64,000 nucleotides of DNA from Bacteroidota bacterium (GCA_004295015.1 SHNE01000045.1:16211-80210), one strand, 5' to 3'; shown: positions 34,156 through 42,721, counted from the stretch's first letter. The notes: generated from the letters alone by a model not told the origin. Made by a program: numbers and translations.

Positions 34156-34860
34156 TCACCGAATCTCAAATCCAAGCTTCTTTGCGGTGCTAAGGAAGGG
34201 CTTGATGTTGTCTGCACTCCACTGGTTTGACACCGCAATTTTGGAATTTTGAATCTTGATGAGCCTGTCGTCTTGAAGGAAAAAACGATCTCTACCGCCT
34301 GACGTAAAGGTTTTTGCTTTCCTCACCTCCTGAAACACCCCGAATCTTTGAAGCAGCTCGTCCGGAAATGCCTCTTTTAGTTTTGCCAAGGAAATATTTT
34401 TCCTTTTCTCCACATATTTTTGGACGACGGCAAGGACAAGTCCTCCTTTTGTGTGGAGCTTTCCATCGAATTTGAATTTTCGCATGTCTCTTCCTCCCTC
34501 CGATTTCCCCTTTTTTGTCCTCGGTTTCTCTTTTTCTTCCATTTCATCCGAAGTTTTTGCAATCGCTTTCCCTTTTTTTGATTTCAAGCTTCCTTTTTTT
34601 TCCGGCTCTGAATCCGGTTCATTGATTTCCGTTCCTTCACCTCTCCCGGCAACAGAAGTTTCAGAATCTTTATCGGCCAAGAAATAATACTTCTGCCCTT
34701 CCCGATTTTGGATTTTTAGAATTCTGTCTTTTACAAGCCTGGCGATTGCACCCTCCAGGACAATGCCTTTGGTTGCTGTCGATTCCGAGATTGTTTTTTT
34801 GTCAATGCCCTCCGTTGTCCTGACGAGGGTGACGATTTTTTCTTTTAATGTTTCTGACAT
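34156..34860 (-). CDS. Winged-helix protein with Lys/Glu-rich linker, unknown
   Basis: A 234-residue protein in three parts: residues 1-65 look like a winged helix ('LVRTTEGIDKKTISES ... AIARLVKDRILKIQN'), 66-128 are a highly charged linker full of Lys, Glu and Ser, and 129-234 form a second folded domain with 'LVLAVVQKYVEKRKNISLAKL' and 'FPDELLQRFGVF', probably another winged helix. That suggests a DNA-binding or chromatin-like protein. It has its own terminator and stands alone in accessory DNA. Family not recognised. Confidence 0.65.
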   Translation of the reverse strand: MSETLKEKIVTLVRTTEGIDKKTISESTATKGIVLEGAIARLVKDRILKIQNREGQKYYFLADKDSETSVAGRGEGTEINEPDSEPEKKGSLKSKKGKAIAKTSDEMEEKEKPRTKKGKSEGGRDMRKFKFDGKLHTKGGLVLAVVQKYVEKRKNISLAKLKEAFPDELLQRFGVFQEVRKAKTFTSGGRDRFFLQDDRLIKIQNSKIAVSNQWSADNIKPFLSTAKKLGFEIR

Positions 34861-35402
34861 GGTGTTTGGTTTTAGATTTGTACACGCAGTGTAGCCGATT
34901 CAGACGAATCATGGAAACCGGAAATGCTAAAGTTTCCATTGGTTTTTACATCGGAGAATAAGGGCTTGGAATCCAAGAGGAATAGTTTCCATTGTACAAT
35001 GCTGTAACTATGGAGTTTGATAGAAAGAGCCATAAAAGTGCTCCAGAAGGGTGTTTCAGCTAACTTTATCGTATTATTTCATGTATAAATGAGAAGCCTG
35101 GACAAATTGTCCAGGCTTCTCACATCATAAAAACATCTTCTACTTAATCTTATATACGCTAAATAAAAAATGTTTCATAGCCACCTATGTTCATTTGAAC
35201 ACAGGTTACCAATATGAAATAAATTCTGACAGCAAAGCATGGCAGAAACACCCTGTATCGCATACGGGCTCTACGGAAATGCCCGGAGTGAATGGGAGTA
35301 CAAAGGTTCAAGAAGTTTAGTTGGCCCCACCATGGAGCCCAAAATGCTTGATCTGATTGGACAGACAAAATGATAGATAAAATTTTGTGTTTGTGTTTGG
35401 AA
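34861..35402. other. Gene-free stretch of about 540 bp
   Basis: No reading frame here looks coding. The only clear structure is the perfect 13-bp hairpin at 35091-35121; a 69-residue minus frame at 35159-35368 is composition-poor and was not accepted. Confidence 0.5.
35091..35121 (-). terminator. Perfect 13-bp hairpin, probable terminator
   Basis: GAGAAGCCTGGAC (35091-35103) pairs perfectly with GTCCAGGCTTCTC (35109-35121) around AAATT. No strong T-run follows on either strand; it lies 280 bp downstream of the polymerase-like gene's stop. Confidence 0.5.
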
Positions 35403-36878
35403 TCACAACTTATGATTAGCCATACCCAAAGATGTGACTTTCAGTTTAGGGGGAATCAAACCAAGGGTGATGAACTTATCCTGTACTACCTGCTGAATCG
35501 TACTCAAATGATTTGCTGGTAGGATAAATGCGTCATGGATGGTAATGAACGGCATAAGTTGCATTTGAATTAATGAATTAGAAACAAGCCCAAGCATTAT
35601 TCTTGATTCCATCAATTGCATCATACGTGAAAGGTTCTTGTGAGAAGCGGAATCGCCGACATACGTATGCGTATGCTTGCTGGTATAAAACTCTCGCATG
35701 AATGGAAATTGCTTTTCACCCAAAGATTTAATGCCATTGATTCCCTTGACGATATTAGGATATAACTTAATAAACACTTTATATTCATCAGACTTTGCCA
35801 TAGATTTTACTTTGGAATAGAGAAAACCAATTAGCATCGTCTTAACCCTTTCTCTTATTGGTTCAATGAATTCACCATCTTGGCTGGCATGGATATCCAG
35901 GAGCTTGAATTTGTCAGACATAAATTCATAGATATCCCCATCACAGCATTTCTTATAAAATGCAGAGACGTCATCCTGTTTCGAATTTACTACTAGCAAT
36001 TCCTTTACCAATGAAAACTCCGGCAATACAGTTTCAATCACTGCAGGATGTGCCATGATACAAGACAAGAGATAGACTTGACTGTTCCGTATGTCGAGAT
36101 GAATCAGTTGTTCGTTCTCATGTCCTTCGAAATATATGAAGTCTCGCAGCTTGCTATACAAGCCGGTAATCGGAGTGTGCAACCGGTTACCGAATGTATC
36201 CACGATGAAATAATCTAGATGGCCATCGTTAATTGCATCTAATATATGTATGTAATTATGTAGCCTAGCTTTTCTTTCAGGATTTCCTTCTAGCTTTATT
36301 TCACCTTCTAAATAGTTTTCTGCCTCCGACATTCGAAATCTAACCAAGTTGCTCATATTGATTATTGCACGGTGCGTATCTGTCACCAGATGATACCATT
36401 TGCTGGATTCTCTGCGCTTCTTGTATTCGTCTTTCACGGATTGAACAGCCTTCAACGCCTTGTGTTTTGTGATCGGTGTTTTAGTAAAGTGTTTTAGAGA
36501 TCCATGCTTGTGCAAGAGCTTATTCGGAATGCGCATTTGCTGGCTGTAAGCACCCGCTGTAAATTTGATTCCCCCTGTCATATTATCTCGTCTACGTTCA
36601 ATTAATGAATGCTCTTCCGCCCATTCGAGATACCTACAATAATTCTTCGTCAAAAGCTTCTTCAGGATACGTGAATCAATGGCCACCCAACCCTCGTCAT
36701 ACAGGTATGACTGAGAATTCCTATTGTTAGCAACCTGAATCCTCGACAGAAACAACTGGTGAAACAAGAGCTTCAACCTATCAGGACACAAACTGGTACC
36801 AACAAGCATTTCTTCTAAATCCAATTCGATGCCAATAGGCACATATGCATACACAGTTTTGTTATCGTCTTTCATCAT
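35403..36878 (-). CDS. Putative divergent family-A DNA polymerase-like protein
   Basis: 491 residues with no family that I recognise, but with an ordered set of polymerase-like motifs in the C-terminal half: 'GNRLHTPITGLYSKLRDF' (compare the GRL..PNLQNIP.R template segment of PolA), 'LIHLDIRNSQVYLLS' (motif A with Asp262), 'RERVKTMLIGFLYSK' (342-355, compare motif B with Arg, Lys and a YG-like end), 'MQLMESRIMLGLVSN' and 'PFITIHDAFILP' (motif C, His448-Asp449). The N-terminal 130 residues include a winged-helix-like part. There is no exonuclease domain. This could be a replication or repair polymerase of a mobile element. Assignment rests on motif reading only. Confidence 0.5.
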   Translation of the reverse strand: MMKDDNKTVYAYVPIGIELDLEEMLVGTSLCPDRLKLLFHQLFLSRIQVANNRNSQSYLYDEGWVAIDSRILKKLLTKNYCRYLEWAEEHSLIERRRDNMTGGIKFTAGAYSQQMRIPNKLLHKHGSLKHFTKTPITKHKALKAVQSVKDEYKKRRESSKWYHLVTDTHRAIINMSNLVRFRMSEAENYLEGEIKLEGNPERKARLHNYIHILDAINDGHLDYFIVDTFGNRLHTPITGLYSKLRDFIYFEGHENEQLIHLDIRNSQVYLLSCIMAHPAVIETVLPEFSLVKELLVVNSKQDDVSAFYKKCCDGDIYEFMSDKFKLLDIHASQDGEFIEPIRERVKTMLIGFLYSKVKSMAKSDEYKVFIKLYPNIVKGINGIKSLGEKQFPFMREFYTSKHTHTYVGDSASHKNLSRMMQLMESRIMLGLVSNSLIQMQLMPFITIHDAFILPANHLSTIQQVVQDKFITLGLIPPKLKVTSLGMANHKL

Positions 36879-37701
36879 TTACCCTATTCACATTTTGAGA
36901 TCTAAACAGCCTTGTATCTAAAAAGGAACCACATAATAGAGAGTAAGAAGGGAACCCTAGGGGAAAGAAACAAAACACAATCTTTTTTTCAGGGTTCTAC
37001 CCGCTCTTACATACACACTTTTAAAATACTTTAATACACATCTATCAAAGACATCATTATACTCCAAGAAGGGGAGATGATCTCACAGACATAAAAGTCT
37101 TTATAGATGACTATGCTAACTCTATGTTTTAATGTAGTCTCGCGTCCATGCCTTTTATACAGCAAGTGTGAAAGATTTGAATTTACCATAGGCTGTGCTA
37201 TAATCTACAAGACCATAGCTATTCATACTACCACATTGGAAACCGCTATTACATTATATCATAGATAAAGAAAAAGTTGCGTCGGAGAGCACACAATCAC
37301 ACAAGGCACACACCTAACGCAGCTTGTTTTTGAATTAGAAATGCGAATGTTGCGGAGAGAACTAAGAGATTTAATATAAAATCGCCAGAGAATTGATCGC
37401 TTTTTTAGTCAAATCAATATTTACTAAAATCTTTTCCGGTATGACAATTTCAACTTTGTCAAGTTTTCATAGGTAATTTATAACATTTCTATAATAATTA
37501 ATCCAAATACCTCAGCTTTTCTTCATGGTACACCGCTGGCAAAGGCGTAATGTGCAATTTTCAATTTGTGAAAGAATTATCGAGTTTCTCACTCTTTATA
37601 CAGGAAAAGCTGATGTATTGTTGTCTTTTTCTAGAGAGTATATACACCGTGTATTTCCTTTCAATTCTTTGCTCTTATACTCGTATTCTAAACCACTTAC
37701 T
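36879..37701. other. Gene-free stretch of about 820 bp between divergent genes
   Basis: AT-rich intergenic region between the polymerase-like gene (minus) and the AAA ATPase gene (plus). An imperfect inverted repeat spans about 36944-37021 (GTAAGAAGGGAACCCT against AGGGTTCTACCCGCTCTTAC). No RNA gene could be identified. The in-frame extension of the AAA gene to an ATG at 37525 reads like non-coding sequence. Could hold divergent promoters and possibly a replication origin; nothing proves this. Confidence 0.45.
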
Positions 37702-38802
37702 ATGACAAAACAGAAACCCGAACCCAATTATCTACATGCCCTCAATAAATCCTCATACGTACATGGCACTACTTTTCATTATCTCAGGACTGGAAAGATA
37801 CCGAGCATGAGAGCGTTCTATCGGATCGATATTCATAAAGTCTATAATAGGTTAATCAAAGAATACGGCTTGACACCCGATAAAGTCATAACCTCTGAAA
37901 CATACACGCCAACGATGAGTCGCAACAGAATTTACTCTGCCTATCTCGTCGTATCCGATAAAATCACAATCGCGATTTATATGTCGCGACAGGAAGTTGA
38001 GCTGTTTTACAGCCATGATGTAGATTTAAAAGATCTCGAACAGACTGAATCAATAATAATTGATTGTGTACGAAAGGCTACGGCTGAAAAAAAGATTAAT
38101 CTCATAACCACCGACTCGTCAGGCAATTTGGAAACGCGCGAGTTTGCAGTCGAAAACCTTTCGGGCGATATATCCACTCTATATAATGATGACTTCGCAG
38201 AGTTTAACGAATCCATCATCAAAAATATTTCAGATAAGAAATCTCAAGGGATCGTACTGCTGCACGGAATTCCTGGCAGTGGAAAGTCATCGTATCTGAG
38301 GTATCTTGTGGGTGAGGTGCAGAAGAGTTTTATCTATCTGCCGTCGAACATGGCTGATAATTTATCACAGCCATCCTTTTTAAACTTCTTGACTCGTCAC
38401 TCAAATTCTGTATTGATCATAGAAGACGCCGAGGATGTGTTGATTCAAAGACGAAGCGGAAGTCGTTCCGCTGTTGCCAATCTTTTGAACTTATCGGACG
38501 GCCTACTGGCAGATTGCCTGCACATCCAAGTCATCGCAACCTTTAATACTGAGATCGCAAAAATCGACAGCGCATTTTTACGCAAAGGAAGAATATTGGG
38601 TCGGTATTGCTTTCAACCGCTGAGCGTAGAGAAATCAAATGCTTTGCTCAAACAATTGAATTCCTCTTACATCACGAATACTCCGATGACGCTAGCAGAT
38701 ATTTTTAATAGGAAAGATCCTGACTTCTCAAAGATGCAAAGCATCAAAGAGGTAGGTTTTGTGCTAAATGATCAACAAGAACCATATATCAATCCATTCT
38801 GA
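37702..38802 (+). CDS. AAA ATPase (BCS1-like C-terminal module)
   Basis: A 366-residue ATPase. The first 190 residues are an unknown N-terminal domain ('NYLHALNKSSYVHGTTFHYL'); the AAA module follows with Walker A 'GIPGSGKSS', Walker B 'VLIIEDAEDVL', a sensor-1-like 'IATFNTEI' and an arginine-rich 'RKGRILGRYCF', a pattern like BCS1/FtsH-type AAA proteins. I start it at ATG 37702 since the longer frame from 37525 has an atypical N-terminus. Its TGA shares one base with the next ATG. Together with the next two genes it forms an accessory cluster known in Bacteroidota genomic islands; function unknown. Confidence 0.8.
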   Translation: MTKQKPEPNYLHALNKSSYVHGTTFHYLRTGKIPSMRAFYRIDIHKVYNRLIKEYGLTPDKVITSETYTPTMSRNRIYSAYLVVSDKITIAIYMSRQEVELFYSHDVDLKDLEQTESIIIDCVRKATAEKKINLITTDSSGNLETREFAVENLSGDISTLYNDDFAEFNESIIKNISDKKSQGIVLLHGIPGSGKSSYLRYLVGEVQKSFIYLPSNMADNLSQPSFLNFLTRHSNSVLIIEDAEDVLIQRRSGSRSAVANLLNLSDGLLADCLHIQVIATFNTEIAKIDSAFLRKGRILGRYCFQPLSVEKSNALLKQLNSSYITNTPMTLADIFNRKDPDFSKMQSIKEVGFVLNDQQEPYINPF

Positions 38803-39209
38803 TGAAAGACGAAGAGAATCCGATATACATTTTTAGCTTGACGAATACAGAGCTTCTGCTACAGATAGCGAATGACAAACTTGATGCAGTATACCTGGCG
38901 AAAAAAGAATTGATCAACCGTGGAATCGGTGGAGATGGAAAATGGGCAGGATTTACAGAAGCGGCGAAGCAATGGCTAGTACAAGAGAAACCATCCATAA
39001 AATTTATAGCTCTCAATGTACTTGATGCTTGGAGCGAATCAATGAATAATAATAGCCTCGAGAACAAGATTGATTACATCAAGCTCAAAAACGGTGTTAT
39101 GATCTCAATCACTCAGTTAAGGATCAGAATATTCGACGCCGATGATTTGGAAATCCCCAGTAGTACAGTGGAATTCAAAAACATCACAATCAGAAAACCG
39201 AATGGCTAG
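38802..39209 (+). CDS. Unknown 135-aa protein coupled to the AAA ATPase
   Basis: A 135-residue protein translated from a TGATG junction with the AAA gene. The N-terminal half is helical ('LLLQIANDKLDAVYLAKKEL'), the C-terminal half beta-rich ('MISITQLRIRIFDADD'). Not recognised. The coupled start and the 8-bp overlap with the JAB-domain gene behind it argue that the three products act together. Confidence 0.65.
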   Translation: MKDEENPIYIFSLTNTELLLQIANDKLDAVYLAKKELINRGIGGDGKWAGFTEAAKQWLVQEKPSIKFIALNVLDAWSESMNNNSLENKIDYIKLKNGVMISITQLRIRIFDADDLEIPSSTVEFKNITIRKPNG

Positions 39210-39684
39210 GAATAAATTCACGCGCACTCCGTCAGATATTTTTCCGGCTGGCGTGTTCGAGCTTGAGGTATCCTACACCAGGAAGGCAACGGCCCGTATT
39301 AAGCTTACCAGTTCTGATGAGGTGGCTGTGTTTGCTCGCTCATTAATTTATAAGCCTGGAAGCATCCAGTACTGTGAAAGGTTCTTCGTACTGCTGCTAT
39401 CTAGATCCAATGAGTGTTTTGGATTCAAACAAATCAGTCAGGGTGGAATCACTGCAACATTCACGGACGCCAAACTTATTTTCCAGACTGCTCTATTGTG
39501 CCATGCACCTCAGATTATTCTCCTTCATAATCATCCTTCTGGCAATAATAGTCCAAGCACAGCGGATCTTAGCATGACAAAGCAAATCAAAAAAGGTGGC
39601 GCGCTTTTAGAAATAAAAGTGTTGGACCATGTGATTTTGACGGCTGATGGACATAGCTCGATGGCTGATGCTGGTTTGATGTAA
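39202..39684 (+). CDS. radC: RadC-type JAB-domain protein
   Basis: 160 residues from ATG 39202 (a longer frame to 39142 overlaps the previous gene by more). The C-terminal domain has the JAB/MPN metalloprotease signature of RadC proteins: 'GFKQISQGG', 'IILLHNHPSGNNSPSTADL' in part, and 'DHVILTADGH' (HxH...D zinc site). The N-terminal HhH region of chromosomal RadC is missing, as in the short island-borne RadC homologues that accompany plasmids and ICEs. Despite its name, RadC's role is unclear. Confidence 0.85.
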   Translation: MARNKFTRTPSDIFPAGVFELEVSYTRKATARIKLTSSDEVAVFARSLIYKPGSIQYCERFFVLLLSRSNECFGFKQISQGGITATFTDAKLIFQTALLCHAPQIILLHNHPSGNNSPSTADLSMTKQIKKGGALLEIKVLDHVILTADGHSSMADAGLM

Positions 39685-39790
39685 TTGAATTGCTAACCTA
39701 GATTTAGTTAACTGTTTATTCCCTTTTCCTCTTCTGCGTTCCTGATGATCTTGCTTCCATTTCCATTCTTTTTCTATGGCACAAAATTAG

Positions 39791-39803
39791 GGCGCTTAGC
39801 GCC
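39791..39803. other. Short GC hairpin between radC-like gene and TIGR02391 gene
   Basis: GGCGC-TTA-GCGCC forms a perfect 5-bp hairpin in an otherwise AT-rich convergent spacer; might contribute to termination. Confidence 0.3.
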
Positions 39804-39851
39804 GGAAACTTTCGCTGCCTTATAAATTGAGGTTCTGAATATTTCACAATT

Positions 39852-40655
39852 TCATTTTTTAATCACCCTGTCTAAGCGTTTATGAGTAAATGAAACCATA
39901 ACCATTACATCCAATGCTTCCTCTTCTTCAATAACAAATTTTATTTTAGGTTCATGGGCGGTTGGGTTTCTTATAACTCCAAAAAGACCTCTAATTATAT
40001 TGACAAAACCTAAATGCTCGCTTCGATCTGTTGAATTTGAAAGCGAGTTAATTTTTAATAATGGCGCATCGATTGAAAATGCTGTATTAATTAATTCTAC
40101 GCCATCGGAAGTCAGCCCAGTCAATTCTCTAATTCGATCTGCAATACTTTTTACGGCTTCAAATATCGAGTGAAAATAATTTTCCACTAAAAGTTCGGCG
40201 CTACAATAAATGAATATTTGTTGATGAGCATTTCTGGCTTCAAGTTTATATTTGAATTTACTTGCTCTTTGCTCGGCTTGGCTTATGGTTGAAGTTTTAT
40301 CTATATTTCTGTATTTGCCTGTTTCCCCTATCTCCAACCCAATAAAAGAAAGCCGTTTATTTATTTCATTTCTTCTGTCTTGAAATGTGCCCTCCCTTCC
40401 AATATAGCGAACAGGCTGCAAAGCAGCTTGAATAAATTTTAAAATATGATTCGAGCAGTGATTGACATTTTGCCAATGAACGAAAGCGTTATATAGTCGC
40501 TTCCATTTCGTCATCTGCGGATCAGTATCTCTGATGCTACAATCCCCCAGAATCTTACGTATCTCGGTTCCAGTCAATCCTGTTTCAGTATTTGCAATAA
40601 CCTTACAAATACTTTCGAGAAGATGAGGTGGTAAAATTGGGTGCTGCTTAGGCAT
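39852..40655 (-). CDS. TIGR02391 (Ymh) family protein
   Basis: 267 residues. The C-terminal 125 residues match the TIGR02391/Hypoth_Ymh pattern: 'HSIFEAVKSIADRIRELTGLTSDG', 'PLLKINSLSNSTDRSEHLGF' and 'GVIRNPTAHEP' in fragments; the RNPxAHE motif is reminiscent of HEPN-like RNases (R-x4-6-H). The N-terminal half is helical and unrelated. Ymh proteins are found in defence islands beside restriction and RT systems. It lies 154 bp downstream of the reverse transcriptase gene on the same strand and may be its accessory or effector. Confidence 0.8.
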   Translation of the reverse strand: MPKQHPILPPHLLESICKVIANTETGLTGTEIRKILGDCSIRDTDPQMTKWKRLYNAFVHWQNVNHCSNHILKFIQAALQPVRYIGREGTFQDRRNEINKRLSFIGLEIGETGKYRNIDKTSTISQAEQRASKFKYKLEARNAHQQIFIYCSAELLVENYFHSIFEAVKSIADRIRELTGLTSDGVELINTAFSIDAPLLKINSLSNSTDRSEHLGFVNIIRGLFGVIRNPTAHEPKIKFVIEEEEALDVMVMVSFTHKRLDRVIKK

Positions 40656-40809
40656 TTATATAAATTGTCTTTGTTGTAACCAGGAAAATGGTAATTCTTG
40701 GAGAATGGACGAATGATAAAAATTAATCTCTAAACATAGACAAACCGTAAAAAATTGAATCACTTCTGAGTGGTATTGAGTGCAGCGCAACATGCCTTCT
40801 TAACCAAAA

Positions 40810-41676
40810 TCAACGAATAATACAATTCGTATTAGTTTTTCGAATATTATTTAGATAGTTATTCAATGGCATCCGTGGTAGGTGATTTAACCTCTCCTCT
40901 TTTGCTCTCAATTTTATTTTTTCCGGCGCATCGATATAATTGTTATGCACTGGAATTCCTGTTATAAACTGTCCTCCTTCATACTTAGTTTTCCGATAGC
41001 TTATTTTAAATTTATGACTACGGGTCACGATTTCAACTAATGATTTTGTTAAATGACGAAAATCCTGTTGAGATGAAAAAACTAAATCATCAACATACCT
41101 AGTATATACGATACCATTCACTTTGCAAAAAGCAATTAATTCCATATCAATTGGCAAGAAAACCAAATTAGCGGCATGGGTGCTTGTAGGCGTGCCTTGT
41201 GGCAATTCAAATTTATAAGAGGTTAGCTTTGTCAACCAATGTGCTACGTGGTTAGTAAAACCGATGTTTAGGTACATAGCATACAATTGATGATATGATA
41301 TATTGGGAAAGAAATCCTGTAAATCCGTGGTGAATATAAATTTGTTTCCTTGATGTTCCTTAGCGTTTGTTATATTACTTTTTTTCTTGATCCCTCCATG
41401 CACATTTGGAGGAAGGGGATATTTTGCAAGCACATTAGATTTAATTGATGCTTGAATCCTTTTCATCAAGCCGGACGATGGCCTTATTGTTCTTTTTTTA
41501 GGCGTTCCATCAGAATATGTTTTTGTTTTTCCGGTCGATTTATCCTTTTTAAGCTCGTCCCATTCTCTATAAAAACTACTAACTTGATTACATAATAAAA
41601 GAATGTCATCAGTTTTAAAATGCAAAAGATTACCAAGATACTTTAGTTGCTCTTTTTCAAACCGAGAAGAATTCAT
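40810..41676 (-). CDS. Retron-type reverse transcriptase
   Basis: A 288-residue RT. Motifs in order: 'KKRTIRPSSGLMKRIQ' (RT1), 'NVHGGIKK', the retron-specific NAxxH element as 'NAKEH' (104-108), 'TTDLQDFFPNIS' (catalytic Asp118), 'LPQGTPTSTHAANLV' (RT4), 'YTRYVDDLVFS' (YVDD at 194-197), and an 'ITG' at 238-240 corresponding to the VTG triplet that retron RTs use to find their RNA. Length is normal for retrons and there is no maturase or endonuclease domain, which argues against a group II intron or DGR enzyme. Start overlaps the HTH gene by 20 bp. Confidence 0.9.
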   Translation of the reverse strand: MNSSRFEKEQLKYLGNLLHFKTDDILLLCNQVSSFYREWDELKKDKSTGKTKTYSDGTPKKRTIRPSSGLMKRIQASIKSNVLAKYPLPPNVHGGIKKKSNITNAKEHQGNKFIFTTDLQDFFPNISYHQLYAMYLNIGFTNHVAHWLTKLTSYKFELPQGTPTSTHAANLVFLPIDMELIAFCKVNGIVYTRYVDDLVFSSQQDFRHLTKSLVEIVTRSHKFKISYRKTKYEGGQFITGIPVHNNYIDAPEKIKLRAKEERLNHLPRMPLNNYLNNIRKTNTNCIIR

Positions 41677-41947
41677 GCAGGAGCGATTTTACAGATGGAC
41701 TAACCAATTTAAAAGCATCACGTTTCTTCGGCTGAACATCCTCTTCTGTCATCGATAAAAAAAACAGAACTGGCAATGGTGTTTTTAAACCCTTACTAAC
41801 CGATTTCAGTGTCGAAAGATTTGGCTCTCTAAGATTATTCTCTATTTGAGAAAGATATGTTTGGGTGATGCCAATTCTTTCAGCAAATTCACCTTGGGTC
41901 AGGCCCTGTTTCTTTCGTATATTTTTTATTGTAATTCCTAAATCCAT
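41657..41947 (-). CDS. XRE-family HTH protein of the retron operon
   Basis: 96 residues: a Cro/CI-type helix-turn-helix over residues 5-60 ('TIKNIRKKQGLTQGEFAERIG', 'TYLSQIENNLREPNLSTL' in part) and a short C-terminal tail. Its last 20 bp overlap the RT gene, so the two are translationally linked. HTH proteins serve as the partner in one published class of retrons (type VI in the RT-neighbourhood classification, as I recall), where they are candidate effectors or regulators. Confidence 0.85.
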   Translation of the reverse strand: MDLGITIKNIRKKQGLTQGEFAERIGITQTYLSQIENNLREPNLSTLKSVSKGLKTPLPVLFFLSMTEEDVQPKKRDAFKLVSPSVKSLLHEFFSV

Positions 41948-41967
41948 AAAGTGAAAATTAGAGAGCG

Positions 41968-42219
41968 TTAGACTTTTTGAATGTTAAAAATATGCGATAC
42001 TTGACTGCTCAACAACATAAACTTAGACAACAATTCGACAACCTTGAGAACAATTTCAATGTCATCTTTGCGTTTTCGTTTTTGCTTTAATGTTTCAAGC
42101 AGACCAATTACCTCATTTAGAAGATTAACATCCTTATCTAAAAGAGAACACCGGTCCTCAGTGATCAGTTTAATACCTTGTATTAAACGATCGATGTTTT
42201 GGTTTTTTGTTTTTTTCAT
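41968..42219 (-). CDS. Small helical protein, first gene of the retron operon
   Basis: 83 residues from ATG 42219; the frame stays open to 42318 but those 33 extra residues are Arg/Pro-rich, run through the hairpin region and look non-coding. The protein is basic and all-helical ('LIQGIKLITEDRC', 'LLNEVIGLLETLKQKRKRK'). Not recognised. Start has no SD but an AT-rich leader; the HTH gene follows after 20 bp. It could be a toxin/antitoxin-sized retron accessory, or the interval could in part encode RNA instead. Confidence 0.5.
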   Translation of the reverse strand: MKKTKNQNIDRLIQGIKLITEDRCSLLDKDVNLLNEVIGLLETLKQKRKRKDDIEIVLKVVELLSKFMLLSSQVSHIFNIQKV

Positions 42220-42225
42220 TTTAAT

Positions 42226-42359
42226 GAATTTTAACAGAAGGCGGAATTGCCTCCTTGCTCGGGTAGGTATCCGTCCTGTTAAAAAACAAAGCGCAATAGG
42301 CGTAGGCGATGTTCCCATACACTCTCTAATTTACCTTGCTCAATAAAAGTGTTGAGCAA
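42226..42359 (-). ncRNA. Candidate structured RNA upstream of the retron genes (msr-msd candidate)
   Basis: On the minus strand two structured elements precede the operon: a hairpin TTGCTCAA-8 nt-TTGAGCAA (42336-42359) and a three-helix element (about 42226-42284) in which TTTTAACAG pairs with CTGTTAAAA and encloses two small hairpins. A retron needs a transcribed non-coding RNA close to its RT gene; this is the only gene-free, structured interval available. I cannot identify the branching G or a1/a2 repeats with certainty, so boundaries and identity are tentative. Confidence 0.35.
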
Positions 42360-42721
42360 TCGTGTTTCAGGTCTATAAGCATCGAACAAAACAAGCGGAT
42401 TCAGGATACATAAGGTATGCTGATGTGTTGTCGTTGGATGTCATGTCCCTTAAACAATCCCTTTCGGGTTGTCCTTCCAGACTATTAGAGCAACTTCCTG
42501 CTGCTACACCAAAACATTTTCAAAGAACTTATCGGGACAAACATACAGAAATATTACTGGGAGTTAATAGATAGTTTTGTTTTTTTATCAACAGGCACTG
42601 TGGAAAATTATTTCCAGGGTATTCTTCATCACAAATCCAAAATTAAGAAACAATAGTTTATACTTTTACAGCCCCGTAAAATGAATTTACAGGGATTTTT
42701 ATATTTATTAAACACAACGAA
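42360..42721. other. Gene-free stretch upstream of the protease gene
   Basis: A 70-residue plus frame (42362-42574) has no recognisable domain and was not accepted. A hairpin at 42672-42695 (CCCCGTAAA against TTTACAGGG) followed by ATTTTTA resembles a terminator just before the protease gene. The rest may hold the divergent promoters. Confidence 0.4.

Noticed and set aside
35159..35368. 69-aa minus frame
   Set aside because: No family resemblance and atypical composition; sits in a gene-free stretch.
37525..37701. Longer N-terminus for the AAA ATPase
   Set aside because: The added 59 residues look like translated intergenic DNA; ATG 37702 gives a normal start.
40810..41676. Group II intron or diversity-generating retroelement RT
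   Set aside because: No maturase or HNH domain, no intron RNA domains, no template/variable repeat noticed, and retron-specific NAxxH and VTG-like motifs are present.
42226..42284. Integron attC site
   Set aside because: The inverted repeat ends TTTTAAC / GTTAAAA do not fit the RYYYAAC / GTTRRRY consensus and no integrase is present.
42362..42574. 70-aa plus frame between the retron operon and protease
   Set aside because: No recognisable domain; crosses a structured region.
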